Of a stretch of 64,000 nt of DNA, positions 50,111-62,089 are shown piece after piece. Every line of letters begins with the position of its first letter. Position 1 is the first letter of the stretch. Source of the DNA: Sycobia sp. Sy_11. Lineage: Eukaryota > Arthropoda > Insecta > Hymenoptera > Epichrysomallidae. Both the position numbers and the translations under genes were made by a program. Under the pieces are notes generated by a model. That model was not told where the DNA came from. It did not search any database and saw only the letters and a list, made by a program, of their open reading frames with translations. The stretch is from contig JACCIC010000039.1 of assembly GCA_018907035.1 (NCBI GenBank), positions 3,413,501 to 3,477,500 of the forward strand. The letters are read 5' to 3'.

Positions 50111-53100
50111 ATACACTAATCCACTGCTTGAGATTAATTAAAGAAAGGAAATAATTTCAGGAATTATAAAAAGAACCGCTCTGACTCGTCAGAGAATAAA
50201 AAGAGATTATATTTGGCATATAATGTAGTACAGTAAACGTCTGTGATACAAGAGCGGTCCAAAAGCTGAGATACATCGAAAGAAGAGAAGATGAAAGGAA
50301 AATGATTCGCAAGTAGTGGGAACGGTGACTGCTCATCTCTGATAGCTGCGAGTCAGAATAAAGTATACGTCGTCATAATCGTGCCTGGTGGAATACCCGA
50401 GGGTTGCAGAAACTGCTGAAAAAGCGTAAAAAACCACGCTATTATCTCTCCGTTGTCAGAAATTTCGTCACTCTGCACCGGATTTACACGTGGAAGACGT
50501 CAAGTCATCAAACAATTCGAGCTTGTACTCTAGTTATGTAGTAACAGAATACAAGTGAATCTCTGTAATATTTTTAGGAGAAGAAAATCATGAAAAGACA
50601 CCATTCACAACATAAAATAATGAATTTACTAGTGAATGTGGCTGGTATACCCATTTGTTCATTGGTGAATCATCGTCCAGACATAACCAGATCCGAGACA
50701 TTTCAGACACATGGCTCTGGAAAACGTAGAAAACGTTTTTACGTCAAAAGCAAGCATAGACGAGTATTTAAAGAACATTAAATCTACTGTAATACCATTC
50801 TTCCGACATTAACTCTGAGGCTATTGCATCTACAACGCTTGTATTTCAATTGTATTTTACAGCTTAAAATACAAAATTTTCTAGGATTCTCTAATTGGTA
50901 TCTAGTAAAAGTTAAACAGTCCTTAAACTTGCAAAAATATAATACCATTCCATTATCTCTACCAACTGTCAAATTTAACTTTCACATTCCCTTAAGAAGA
51001 CAGTGTTAATTTGCGATCTTTTGTCTCAGATCAGGGTATTTATTACGTACATACATGTATTCAGACCAAGAATAAGGAAGTGGCACTTTTTCTTATTCAA
51101 TGTTTCAATAATACCATATGTTAAAACGAGTCAATTTCGTCATATTTAATATTTTAATTACTTGGTTTTGAGGGGGGTGGCCATTAAATCGAGTTCTCAT
51201 TTGAATAGCTATATTGCGCGTAAGAACATTAGTGACAAATTAACGTCTGTGGCAGAACCGCGCAATTAACTTATTACCTGAAAAATTTTTTCCCTACGCC
51301 TCGCTAATATCCCGTGGAATTGTTAAAAGGATGACTCGACGCGTTCGTAACTAAATCGCTTTAGAAAGAGACCGGGTCAGTTTTGGACGATGTAAAAACA
51401 TCGCGCCAAACGACAACGACGCGCGACCAAGAAGGAAACCAACGAATTTCGAATTATGCGTGAAATTGTAATCGACGAGACGTTGCGTCGCCGGGCGCTC
51501 GACAACACGGCACTTTTCCGGCGATACGTACGCGAGAGACGCCCGTTAAATAATCGCAGGAGCTAACGCGGGCTATTCTCGAGCAGCCGTGCGTGCGACA
51601 CATTCAAATACACACATACACATACACACCTAGCAGGCCGCGCGATTTATGCTTTCGCGTTGTAAAGGATAGACGGGAAAAAGAAGAGATTGAGAGAGAA
51701 AAAGAGCACCGAAGCAGCCCCGGCCGGCGCGTTTATGCAAGCATCGGAGCGATTAAATAATCGCCGAGCGGCTCTACCCGCGCTGTCGGGTCGGTCGATT
51801 GGGGGGGGGGGGGGATTTTTTGCGTCGGTCCGACCGGGAGAAATGCGCGGGCGCGCCGATCTACTTTCTCCGGAGGGCCCGCCGTGCTGTAGGATTTTTG
51901 GGATTTTTCTGTCTTTTTTTTTTTTTTTTTAGCTGCGCTCCGATTAAGTTAAACGAGTACGACGGCGCGCCGATGATGTTTCTCTGGATCGCGGCGCCTA
52001 ATTTTTCGGGGATGTAACGATAAGGTCGCGGTCGCGAGTACCGAGATTCGGTATCGGATGTTACGTTCCGATTAACATGAATATCAGGATTCATCGAAGA
52101 TCGATATCTTTACGGCCTCGAAGTATACGAATATAATTCACAATACATTAATAATAATTTAATTAATAATAATTCATATGTACATAATTATAACCATTCC
52201 TGTATAATTATTATTAACCCGTCCATAAATTACGTAGAGCGGCAAAATTTAACGATCGAAAAGCCAGACTGTATCATTTCCGAGGCCTTTCAATTTGCCG
52301 ATTATCAATCCCGCCTCGGAATTGATAAACCGCGCCGGGTTTTCAACATTTTTCCTGTCTAAAAAGTGCAAAAATAAACGGGTTTTCGAGCAGCATTAGC
52401 GATTACGTATGAACCGTGACAAAGAAATTCCCCGATAGAAAACTAAAAACAGGTAATTGCGGTATACGACTCTTGCATCCTTCGAGTGCCGCTGAATTTT
52501 CTGAAATGTAGTCTTCGTTTTTGCCCGAGATATACGTTATAGTCGTGTTGGAATTTTTTTTTCTTCTTTTTTTTTTTTTTGTCAATCGGATAAGCAACGT
52601 GGGACGTTTTGTCAATCGCACCAGAGATGTAATTTGCATATTATTGGATAGATCGTATATTTATCTAGGTGTAGATCGATGATTACGAGATTTTTAACAA
52701 ATCCAACGTCATTCGAGTGAGCATAAGTAGGTATTATCTTCTCACAATTTGTTTTGTGTTTGTACTACGGAACTTAAAAATTGCTCAAAAATCGCTTTTT
52801 TTTGTTATTTTACGTTAGGCATATTGTTATATCTCGAAAGATAAGTGAAGTAATTTCTTCTCTTCATAGCGTATCGAAAAATTTTGAACATTACGAAAGT
52901 ATGATTCCTGAGTACAATGATGACTCAAATTTCTTGCCCCTATATTATCAATCACAAAGATCATAATTTCTAAATACAATGGATGTATCAATTTTGGAGA
53001 TTCAGATTGATGCATATATATTCTATTACAGCCGAACATATATAACGTATAATTAAAATACCTGTATTTACAACGTAAATAGGAAAGCTCGACCTCCTTT

Positions 53101-53125
53101 TCACTTTTCTTTCGATTATACCAGT

Positions 53126-53128
<3 letters not shown>
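50111..53128. other. Array-poor stretch after the retrotransposon remnant
   Basis: 50111-51060 may contain further decayed element sequence, but no motif could be assigned. 51350-52030 is GC-rich, with a G run at 51799-51812 and a T run at 51915-51930. 52030-53128 is AT-rich. No gene is supported. Confidence 0.4.

Positions 53129-53189
<61 letters not shown>
53129..53189. repeat. Compound TA/TG microsatellite
   Basis: 45 nt of TA followed directly by TG. Confidence 0.97.
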
Positions 53190-53320
53190 ACTTTTAAATA
53201 TATAATTATAATAACCCATCCTTATAAACTCATTTCTTTTTAATTCGACAGAGACTGTCTCTTCTCATGTATGTGTCACATTAGCGATGCCCATCCTGAA
53301 CCGTTCGAAATAGATTCATA

Positions 53321-53326
<6 letters not shown>

Positions 53327-53376
<50 letters not shown>
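53327..53376. repeat. TA microsatellite
   Basis: 50 nt, then CATACATACA. Confidence 0.98.
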
Positions 53377-53380
<4 letters not shown>

Positions 53381-54337
53381 CATACATTTAATACATCCGG
53401 CGATTAGTGCCTATCATTGTACAGCCTTCCAACAATACGATCTCTATAGTTTTGAAAAGGGATATAGCGTGGAGAAAATTTTTGACGTAAAGATGACTTA
53501 CAAATAAGTGGTTACTCGTATAAAAAAAAAAGTAGAAGCGATAAGTCCGCGCGCCCAGAGTTTTTATTGTTTCACGAGTTTTTATTGCTCGATGCTACGG
53601 TCGAAAGACGTTTCACTCATTAAACATATGCGGTATATTAAATTTAAATAAAGATCCTTTAGGATATTTCGAATATATATATACACCTGTTCTCTAGATG
53701 TTTGGCTCATTCATATAAGTCTCCGCAAAAAGTATAATTTAACTTAAAGATGTGTAGCATAAAGTAATGTAGTAAAGTAAAGTGGCCGTATCTTCTACGA
53801 ATTCTCTATTGTTTTTTTTTCTTCTTATATCAGCCGAACAGATGTAAATCTTTTCGATCATCGTCCAATTAAAGATTTCATACTTTTTAATATATACGTA
53901 AAATAAAACAGTTTCTCAAATGAAATTATATTTTATAAGCCCGCTATGCCGACATTTCTTATGAAATTTTTAGTACGAAAAATGGAGTATCCTAATTAAC
54001 ATTACTATTTAACGCGACAAAAGTGAAACAAATATAGATGTTTCTGTTTTTATTAATTTGGTCTTTATAGTAAATTTTAGAAGAGGAGCACTGAAATTTT
54101 TATATTTTTATATTTGATTCAACATCGTAGTCCACAAGAACGTTAGGAATTATCCTCTACGCAACGTATAATTTCGGAGTTCGTCTGCAATGTAATATAT
54201 AGGTTTGAACGTAAATTGTCGGGAATTACATAAATGCGCGTCGGGGAACAATGGGCAATAACTGTAATACCTCTGATAAGCGATTTTCAACGATATTAAT
54301 ATCTTACTTAACGAAAGATTTCAACGAAAATTCTTAC

Positions 54338-54425
54338 CTTGGACGTCGGGTCTCGAAGACCCTCTGTTGTAACGATTGCCAATAATAGTAGGATCAGTGC
54401 CCATTTTATAAATCTTGGCTGCATT
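54338..54425 (-). CDS. First coding exon of a secreted or membrane protein (signal peptide exon), family unknown
   Basis: Seen: read on the minus strand, a pyrimidine-rich tract ending CCCCGTTTCAG meets an 88-nt exon that opens A-ATG. A CTAATTAG branch-point-like sequence lies about 25 nt further upstream. The exon codes for 29 residues. It starts MQPRFIKW (basic n-region), continues with hydrophobic core ALILLLLAIV, and ends TTEGLRDPTSK. It stops after a complete AAG codon at a strong donor, AAG|GTAAGAA, so the intron is phase 0. Known: this layout is typical of signal peptide exons in insect receptors, adhesion proteins, secreted enzymes and neuropeptide precursors. Cleavage after TTEG is plausible. 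The ATG is the only in-frame one, and the acceptor directly before it implies a separate 5' leader exon at higher coordinates. If the donor were ignored, the frame would run nine more codons to a stop, giving a 38-residue peptide. The family cannot be assigned from so short a piece. Confidence 0.6.
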
Positions 54426-55320
54426 CTGAAACGGGGAATTTTCTAATTAGATGCTGTTTTTATAATACATATATATATATATATATCATTTTTTTAATTT
54501 TTTGTATTCCAAGAACATTATTTAACTTGCCGCTAAATATTAATTATTACATTCATTATTTAATCATTTCTCTGACGCATATATAATCAAGTATTCAAAT
54601 TATCCACGAGCAGGTGATATTAAAAATTATCGCTCCTGCGTAGTATCTGTAAATTGTAAAGATTGCCAATTGATATTTTTTGACTCGTATTAAGACAAAT
54701 TGCGGGTATTTCCCGGAGCATAAAATGCCACTTGCCATTTTCCCGAGTTAACCGTTATTATTTTGAAGAGTCGTAAAACGCGCTTTCAAAAAGTTAACGA
54801 TCATTCCTGCGGAAACGTTCGGCGATGGAATAGGTTAAGAAAATTCAATTTCGTCTTTCGAGACCTGAAATCCGAGAAAGGGTTATGTTTATATGTGCGG
54901 CAGAATAACGATTTACAAATCGAAACCGAATGCCATATGGTGATTCAAGAATGTCCATTGCAAGTACAATAGCATTCGAAATATTTCGATCCCGACACGC
55001 CTGTGGGTGACACAGCGCCGCCTAGCGCTCGAAATCGAATCGATACCGATGAGTGCGCATCCCGCCCTTCCCCCTCTAGGTCGCCGATTACAAGATTAGC
55101 TGTAAACCCGTCTAATGACGCCAAAGCTCTGGGCGCATAATAGTGCACATATAGCAAGGTCGTATATAATTTTTGATGGGATAGCGAAAAAGCTCGCCTT
55201 AATGTGAAAGTGATTAAATAAAAAGGCCACCCAAAGTCCAGGGACAGGACGAACGGCATGCTTGCGAAAAGCGAAAAATAACTATTAAATGTCTAATATC
55301 TAGAAATCTGTTAAATATGG

Positions 55321-55321
<1 letters not shown>

Positions 55322-55382
<61 letters not shown>
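55322..55382. repeat. TG microsatellite
   Basis: 61 nt, the longest GT array in the window. Confidence 0.98.
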
Positions 55383-55384
<2 letters not shown>

Positions 55385-55661
55385 TCATTGTCGCTGAAAT
55401 AAACAGACGAGAAAGAACGAAATATGGAAAGTGCATTGGCGTAGACCACGCGCGGGGGAGCCGTTCGTCCTTGCTCCGCTCGCCGCGGCCGATCGGAATT
55501 GGAAAGTTGAATAGCCAGAGCGCGTTTAGAATGGCCTCCGGGGATAAATGATAAGGAAAGTAAATCGTGTATATATATATACAGGCATGAAATGTATTCG
55601 TTTCATAGATCTGATCTCGTGTACATGGTTTAAATAATATTCACTGCCCGCACGATTGTCA

Positions 55662-55663
<2 letters not shown>

Positions 55664-55712
<49 letters not shown>
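55664..55712. repeat. TA microsatellite
   Basis: 49 nt. Confidence 0.98.
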
Positions 55713-55714
<2 letters not shown>

Positions 55715-55836
55715 TGAATTTCCATGGTATGAAGTGACTGCGACATTTAATGAACTGTACACGTATATATAAAATCGTAAATTTAGCGTTTAAAAAGGTG
55801 TATATAACAGGATTGTTCGGACATTATGAAACAACC

Positions 55837-55840
<4 letters not shown>

Positions 55841-55887
<47 letters not shown>
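55841..55887. repeat. TA microsatellite
   Basis: 47 nt. Confidence 0.98.
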
Positions 55888-55889
<2 letters not shown>

Positions 55890-56013
55890 ATTTGAAATAA
55901 CACAATATATATATATGCAATTTCATATTCAAATCCAGAATATAATGAAACGATTAAAAATTCAATGAAAAACCGTATATTGAAAAGCGACGCAGCACGC
56001 GACTCACGAACAA

Positions 56014-56016
<3 letters not shown>

Positions 56017-56054
<38 letters not shown>
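56017..56054. repeat. TA microsatellite
   Basis: 38 nt. Confidence 0.98.
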
Positions 56055-56056
<2 letters not shown>

Positions 56057-56310
56057 GGCACATTGGCCTTTTCGACCACCGGCACTCCCGCTCTCATACC
56101 GCTGATGATGTTCCTTTTAAAGAACGCGCGCGAGCGCACTCGTCAATAAAAGCGACCGCGCCGCGAGAGTGAAATCGCCCGGCCGCGTGGTCCCGGCGTG
56201 GCGCGCTCGCTCGCAATTTGCGCTTTCCGATTTCATATACTCGCGGCCAAAGTGTTTCGAATCTCATAAATATGCTAATAATATTCATATGCATCTGTCG
56301 AGCGGTCGGG

Positions 56311-56313
<3 letters not shown>

Positions 56314-56359
<46 letters not shown>
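56314..56359. repeat. AG microsatellite
   Basis: 46 nt, followed by ACAGAGGGGGCAGGGGGG. Confidence 0.97.
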
Positions 56360-56364
<5 letters not shown>

Positions 56365-57722
56365 GGGGCAGGGGGGAAGAAAATAAAAGGATATACGAGA
56401 AAAAGAAAGAGGGAAAAAGGAAGGTATTTAAAAGAAAGTTACATATGTATATGGTTTTGCAGTTCCTTATATAGAGTCGGGCGCCTTCCTCGCTCTCTCT
56501 CTCTCTCTTTCTCTCTCGGCTCTAAGTAAATGAAAAGGAAAATTCAAACTCTCTTTCTATCCCTATCTCTAGCAAAAAACTAAAGTAAATGAGGTATTTG
56601 TATTTGATTAAAAATTTTAATTAATGTTTGAGAATTCTTTTGTTTAAAATTTATTCAATATTCGCCTTTTTAAGTCAAGTAAAAAAAGGTAATATTATCG
56701 ATCGATTCGAAAGCACTTTCAAATAATGATAATAATTATCAATTATTATTAATAATTGATTCGATAATTAAGTGGTAATAAAATTTAAGACTGCAGGTAT
56801 CCATTTATATTCGAACCTGCACATTTGTCGGTTTGCACTGATTAGATTATGTCCACAGGTATATATATATATAGTGCGTATAGAAATTGCACTCTCGATT
56901 ACAATGGAGAAAAAAAAATTTGGTTTCCTCAGAAATTATCCCCACGGCTTTGGGCCGTTTAAAATAACGCGTTCGAACGAACCTATACATGTATAATTGC
57001 AGCGCGTGTATCGGACACGCCGGGGGGTTATATTGCTGTTATATATATATATTGTAGTGCTTTGTAGACGGTCAATCCGTTCATTTTAGATAATGTATAT
57101 AGGAGCGGTTTTTCGATTATCATTATTATTATTATTATTATATATTCATTATTCGTGTATTAAAAAATTGATCCGTATAGGTAAGCGATAAGTCGAATCT
57201 GTTCTCTTGCGCAACTGTAAATTTTGCAGAGGTTCCTATTAAATGTGCGGATGATATTACAAGTTTTAGGTGTTACGTCGAACTTGACAATATGTGACTA
57301 TATATATATACATCACGCGTACAATATACATTTATAAGAATATGACTCGGGGTCCTAATTGAAAAATTCTGATGAGTGTATTATTAATTTATACCTGCAT
57401 AGTTATCATAATACCTTAATCATATTTATAATATTTATCGTAATTTGCACGGGATATTCGTGTATAGAGCAGAATGTTCATTTCACCTCACTTCCCACAA
57501 AGCCGGTCGACCTGGGCACGATCGGACGCCTGCCTTACCCCTCCCCCCTCCCCCCGCGGAACACGTATATCCTTGACGGCCGACTTTATAGCGCGCACAC
57601 CCCTCGCGAGAGGGCCTTATCTAATACATCGCGATCGCGTTCCGCGAGCGCTAATCGACGCGTTCGCTCGTAATAACACCGGCACTCGCTCTCTATGCGC
57701 ACGTATTTGTGTGTATGTGTCA

Positions 57723-57725
<3 letters not shown>

Positions 57726-57769
<44 letters not shown>
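57726..57769. repeat. TA microsatellite
   Basis: 44 nt. Confidence 0.98.
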
Positions 57770-57771
<2 letters not shown>

Positions 57772-58032
57772 TTGCAACACTTACTATAGTGATCCTTCTG
57801 TAATTTGATGCACCTATATGTGTAAATTATTTTCCTACTTCCTGCCTCTCTATACACCATGTTAAAGATCCTGCAAACGGTGGCCGATTACACGGATCTA
57901 TTTGGCATTTTCTTTTATTCGTCCTCACCGTATATCGCAAAATAAACTCTTAAAAATAAATGATCCGCAAAGATGTATTATGATTCAGATCTGTTGGCGA
58001 ATGATCAATCTACTGCGAGTCAATGACATCTA

Positions 58033-58036
<4 letters not shown>

Positions 58037-58089
<53 letters not shown>
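58037..58089. repeat. TA microsatellite
   Basis: 53 nt. Confidence 0.98.
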
Positions 58090-58090
<1 letters not shown>

Positions 58091-58704
58091 TTATATATAA
58101 AGTTATTATACACAAAGTGAACACGAATTCCTTCCATTGTAGGACATATGCATAAAAGAAAAACAATTAGATCCATTAGGTGTCTATCGATAACCTGCTC
58201 GTACAGAGATTCCAAATACTTGTAAGTATTCGTATTTATATGGGACTGCGGACGCGGGTACGTAATATACGAAGAACACCCGCGCATAAACACATATAAG
58301 TATTCGGATAATTTAAGGCTCCGCTCCGAGTGCGCGGATTCAGAGATCGATTCGTCGGATACAATATCCTCCTCGTAGTATCTTCGTAGATTCGTATCTC
58401 ATTGCCGGGCCCATTATACGTATTTACGTATGTGTACGTACATACACGCATGAGCAGGCTAAACTCTACGTATACATATATATGTAGTTGCTTCAATACA
58501 CACACACACACACACACTGATCCATATGTGCATATACGTCGGTACTACTATATATATTTAATGCTCGGAGCGAACCGGATCCTTTCGCCCCGATATTCGC
58601 CGCGAGCCGATGTATATCGCGCCGCCGCGGCACTAGTCTGCGCCCGAGCGCCGCAAATTCAGCCGCGCTGTATATCTACGCGCGCGCATAGAACGAACGT
58701 ACGG

Positions 58705-58705
<1 letters not shown>

Positions 58706-58756
<51 letters not shown>

Positions 58757-58805
58757 GTATATGTATATGTTTATCTGTATGTATATGTATATGTATATGT
58801 ATATA
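58706..58805. repeat. TA microsatellite passing into GTATAT hexamers
   Basis: 45 nt of TA, then GTATAT-type hexamers to 58805 with one TTTATCTGTATG interruption. Confidence 0.95.
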
Positions 58806-60385
58806 AGCAAAACGTGCCCGGTAACCGGGGCCGTACAGCCGTATTAAATTATAAAAAGCCAACGCTTTGATATTCATATGTGCACATGATACGTTCGCGA
58901 CGGCGTTTGCGTAACGCATCGAAAGCCCGTCTCTTATATTGGTTCTGGAATTGTTGCTTTTCTGATTTTTGTTCGCTTCGCGTAGAAGCGCATCATCTCT
59001 CTGACAATAGCCGCCGGGTATTTCATTCACAGATCCACGCCGGACTTAGACTTATCGCTGATTTTCGTGTTTTACCAATACATCGAACAACGTCCTAGAA
59101 AGGCAACGTTTGTCGCTCGGTCGACGGCAAAAATTACGAACGTCGCTTATCGTCGTCGAACGAGCGAACGATACGAAAGTAATTGAAGTACGTTAAGAAT
59201 ATGAGATATGTAAAATTACGTTCTCGACCATGAAGTAGATATTATGAGGCGTAATTTGAAGTGTTTGGAATTTCATAAATCCACGATCGATCGGACGAGC
59301 TCGAATCTGAGGTTTTTGTCAAATACATTTGCTGCGGTGCTAATAGACCAAATGGAATTTTTAAAACTCAACTAAAATGCTATAAATATATCACTGATTT
59401 GCTTTTTAGCCGCATATTCGTGACATTTCACAAACTCGTATTTCTAATCTGCCTTCTACAAGTACCAAAATAAAATTCCCACTCCTCGATCAAAATATAT
59501 TATTTAGCAAAAAGTTTTTAGAAAACAGTTCAAACGACTTCTGTTTAGTTTGCAACTTGGGCAGATGTTCCCTTTTCCTTTGTCGCAAGTGCCCTCTCTT
59601 ACATTTTTAATGCCGCAGCTTTTTGGAAAACTGCTCGATGACTGTACTATTGGTCAATGGGCGTAGCTGTATCAAAATCGTTAACGATTTAAAAAATTTG
59701 CCTTGACGAAATTTCTCCTTTCGCCGAAAAGACAAGACACGCTCGTTGCTTTTTTTCTATCCAAAAATTTCACGAATAAATTGAACTCGAACGCAATCGC
59801 AAACCTACGGACATGCGTTCGCGTGCGTTAATAACTCTGGCCGGGTTCGGGGCGTGGGGGAAGGGGGAGGGGGAGGGGGTCGAAAACGAACGCGCCGTTC
59901 CACGACCACGACCAGATGCATTATTCAAAATCGTTGCGCAGAAAAGAAGTATCGATTATCGCCTCTCTCGCGTACCTCATTATTTATCCGCGCAATTGTT
60001 AATTAAGTCCCGTAAGAAAAAGCCCGAGATGTAATAGCGGCGTGACGCTCCGCATTAAGGCCTATTATATTGTCCGACGAAGAATTTACGAACGCGCGCG
60101 TCTGGCTTCTTACGTATCACCACCCTCCCCCCCCCTCCTAACGTCCATACCCAACCCCTTAACGCTACAATTATCATTCTAATCACCTCCGTGATCCACG
60201 GTGTAACTGTATATATATATATAGGCTTCTTGCGCAATTCGAAATACACGTATATGCGTGCGCGCGTAATAATCGACGCGTATAAGTGCGGACCGCCGCC
60301 GCGATTATTCGCGTTAGACGATGAACCCAAACAGCGATCATTAAAGAAAAAGCGCGGGGTGGGGCTATTTTTTGTTTTTTTTCTT

Positions 60386-60388
<3 letters not shown>

Positions 60389-60435
<47 letters not shown>
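60389..60435. repeat. TA microsatellite
   Basis: 47 nt. Confidence 0.98.
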
Positions 60436-60438
<3 letters not shown>

Positions 60439-60533
60439 TATTTTAACGAATCATTTAACGGGGGATAAAAGAGGCGAGCGTGGTGAGATAATAAAACGGA
60501 TATTACTGGGGGCTTGTGAGCGGTTGCAAAATT

Positions 60534-60536
<3 letters not shown>

Positions 60537-60576
<40 letters not shown>
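60537..60576. repeat. TA microsatellite
   Basis: 40 nt. Confidence 0.98.
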
Positions 60577-60579
<3 letters not shown>

Positions 60580-60893
60580 TATGTGTTTGTGTATGTATGT
60601 TTACAATTAAAGCATTTTCTAGCTGTTTAAATAATTACTATTTGCTTTTGGTTAGCTCAAAGTATTAATAAATACGAGTGGCAAAGAAAATGACCGATCA
60701 AAACTATTTTATTGCAATATCAACAGAAATTATATGTATATCTACCCTGGAGCAAATCCGCTCACACCTTTAATATACGTTAATAATTTACGCGTGTACG
60801 CTCAGAATTACTGTCTATACATGATCGTAGCTGTGGCTTTTTAGTCCTATTGTTATTGTGCAATTTCAAATGAAATTTGCATATGCGTGAAGT

Positions 60894-60897
<4 letters not shown>

Positions 60898-60945
<48 letters not shown>
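60898..60945. repeat. TA microsatellite
   Basis: 48 nt. Confidence 0.98.
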
Positions 60946-60947
<2 letters not shown>

Positions 60948-61020
60948 ACATATATGACTTAAAAAAACCCTATCGAGACTGTAGACTATACAATTTCACG
61001 ATCGTATAAGCCGGCATAAT

Positions 61021-61023
<3 letters not shown>

Positions 61024-61079
<56 letters not shown>
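61024..61079. repeat. TA microsatellite
   Basis: 56 nt. Confidence 0.98.
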
Positions 61080-61081
<2 letters not shown>

Positions 61082-61628
61082 TGCCGTCTCTCACTTCCGA
61101 TATCTTTAACTCGCGCCTACATTGTTTCTCAATTCCATTGTACTATTTGTAAAAATAGTTATTATACGCAGACATTAGAAAAAAGACCGTAGCACAAGGA
61201 ACCGCGTACCTTACGAATTCGTTTTAATTGTATCGCACGGGCACGGTTGGGGGGATAAGAGAGAGAAAGAGAGAGAGCAATGAATAACACGGATTTAATG
61301 TTGAGCGAGTATCGAGCCTTATTAACGAGAAAATTTCGATGGGAAACGATTCGAATTATATACGGAGATACATGAGCAAGATAATCGATAACGGTTTCAT
61401 TCGCCGGCACGTGTAACGATTGCAAAAGATCGTACAGAATCGAATCTAATAAGAAAAAAAGAAGAAAAAGTAAAGGTTCGAAAACTCTGCTAATGCCGCA
61501 CTGATTTGGACAATGGCCCAAAAAGAGTCGCGCTAGACCCGGGTAGCGAGCGAAAATCAAAGCCGCGCAAAGAAGGCGGGTATAAAGAATAGATAGACCG
61601 CAGCTGGCACTTTAGCGGTATCACATTA

Positions 61629-61632
<4 letters not shown>

Positions 61633-61696
<64 letters not shown>
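61633..61696. repeat. TA microsatellite
   Basis: 64 nt, the longest TA tract in the window. Confidence 0.98.
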
Positions 61697-61697
<1 letters not shown>

Positions 61698-61971
61698 CGC
61701 GGTCGTTCGTTCACCTCGCTCCGTTCGAAATAGAAGAACCGGGAGTCTCGTCTATCTCTCTATCTCTCACTCCCTCCCGGTTGCATTGTACCGCACCCGC
61801 GACTACCGTTTTATTTATTAATACGCGCGGGCGCGTGGCGTCGATCCCACTCCTCTCTTCTTGCCCGGTAGATCGATCTCTATCGACTCCTCCTCCTCTG
61901 CGCGCCGCGGCCGCGGCTGACGCCAAGCGCCTCGGAGGTCTGTGATTCATTCGCCTCCTCCTCTCTCTCTA

Positions 61972-61976
<5 letters not shown>

Positions 61977-62009
<33 letters not shown>
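61977..62009. repeat. CT microsatellite
   Basis: 33 nt ending 4 nt before the TATA box. Confidence 0.97.
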
Positions 62010-62012
<3 letters not shown>

Positions 62013-62013
62013 T

Positions 62014-62046
62014 TATATAAAAGCGGGCGAGAGGCCTATTCTAACA
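62014..62046 (+). promoter_or_regulatory. Candidate TATA-box core promoter
   Basis: TATATAAAAG at 62014-62023 is a near-perfect TATA box, and a CA dinucleotide that could serve as start site lies about 31 nt downstream (62045-62046). It is bracketed by a CT tract (61977-62009) upstream and a GA tract (62055-62081) downstream, the kind of sequence bound by GAGA-type factors in insects. The surrounding 61.7-62.3 kb is GC-richer than average. No initiator of the TCAKTY type is present, and any transcript would extend rightward with no coding exon recognised before the window ends. Confidence 0.35.
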
Positions 62047-62050
62047 GAGT

Positions 62051-62054
<4 letters not shown>

Positions 62055-62081
<27 letters not shown>
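62055..62081. repeat. GA microsatellite
   Basis: 27 nt starting about 9 nt after the inferred transcription start. Confidence 0.97.

Positions 62082-62089
<8 letters not shown>

Larger units (their letters stand above)
1..54337 (-). other. Presumed first coding intron of the signal-peptide gene (lower bound)
   Basis: Inference only. The phase-0 donor at 54336-54337 opens an intron running toward lower coordinates, and no following exon with an acceptor, open frame and recognisable domain was found down to position 1. Very long first introns are common in insect genes for neuronal receptors and adhesion proteins. Short downstream exons (under about 100 nt) without a strong domain signature could have been missed, and unrelated genes could be nested here. 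Confidence 0.3.
54426..61632. other. Presumed 5' leader intron and upstream region of the minus-strand gene
   Basis: The acceptor at 54426-54428 requires a leader exon somewhere at higher coordinates on the minus strand. CpG-rich patches at 55010-55080, 56120-56250, 57530-57670 and 58560-58700 are possible sites. None shows a clear minus-strand TATA/initiator pair. The rest is array-rich sequence. Confidence 0.3.

Noticed and set aside
61162..61560. 132-codon minus-strand hydrophobic open frame
   Set aside because: The hydrophobic stretch comes from an A/G-rich tract read as Leu-Phe and the Ser-Leu run from a GA tract; no domain or conserved motif.
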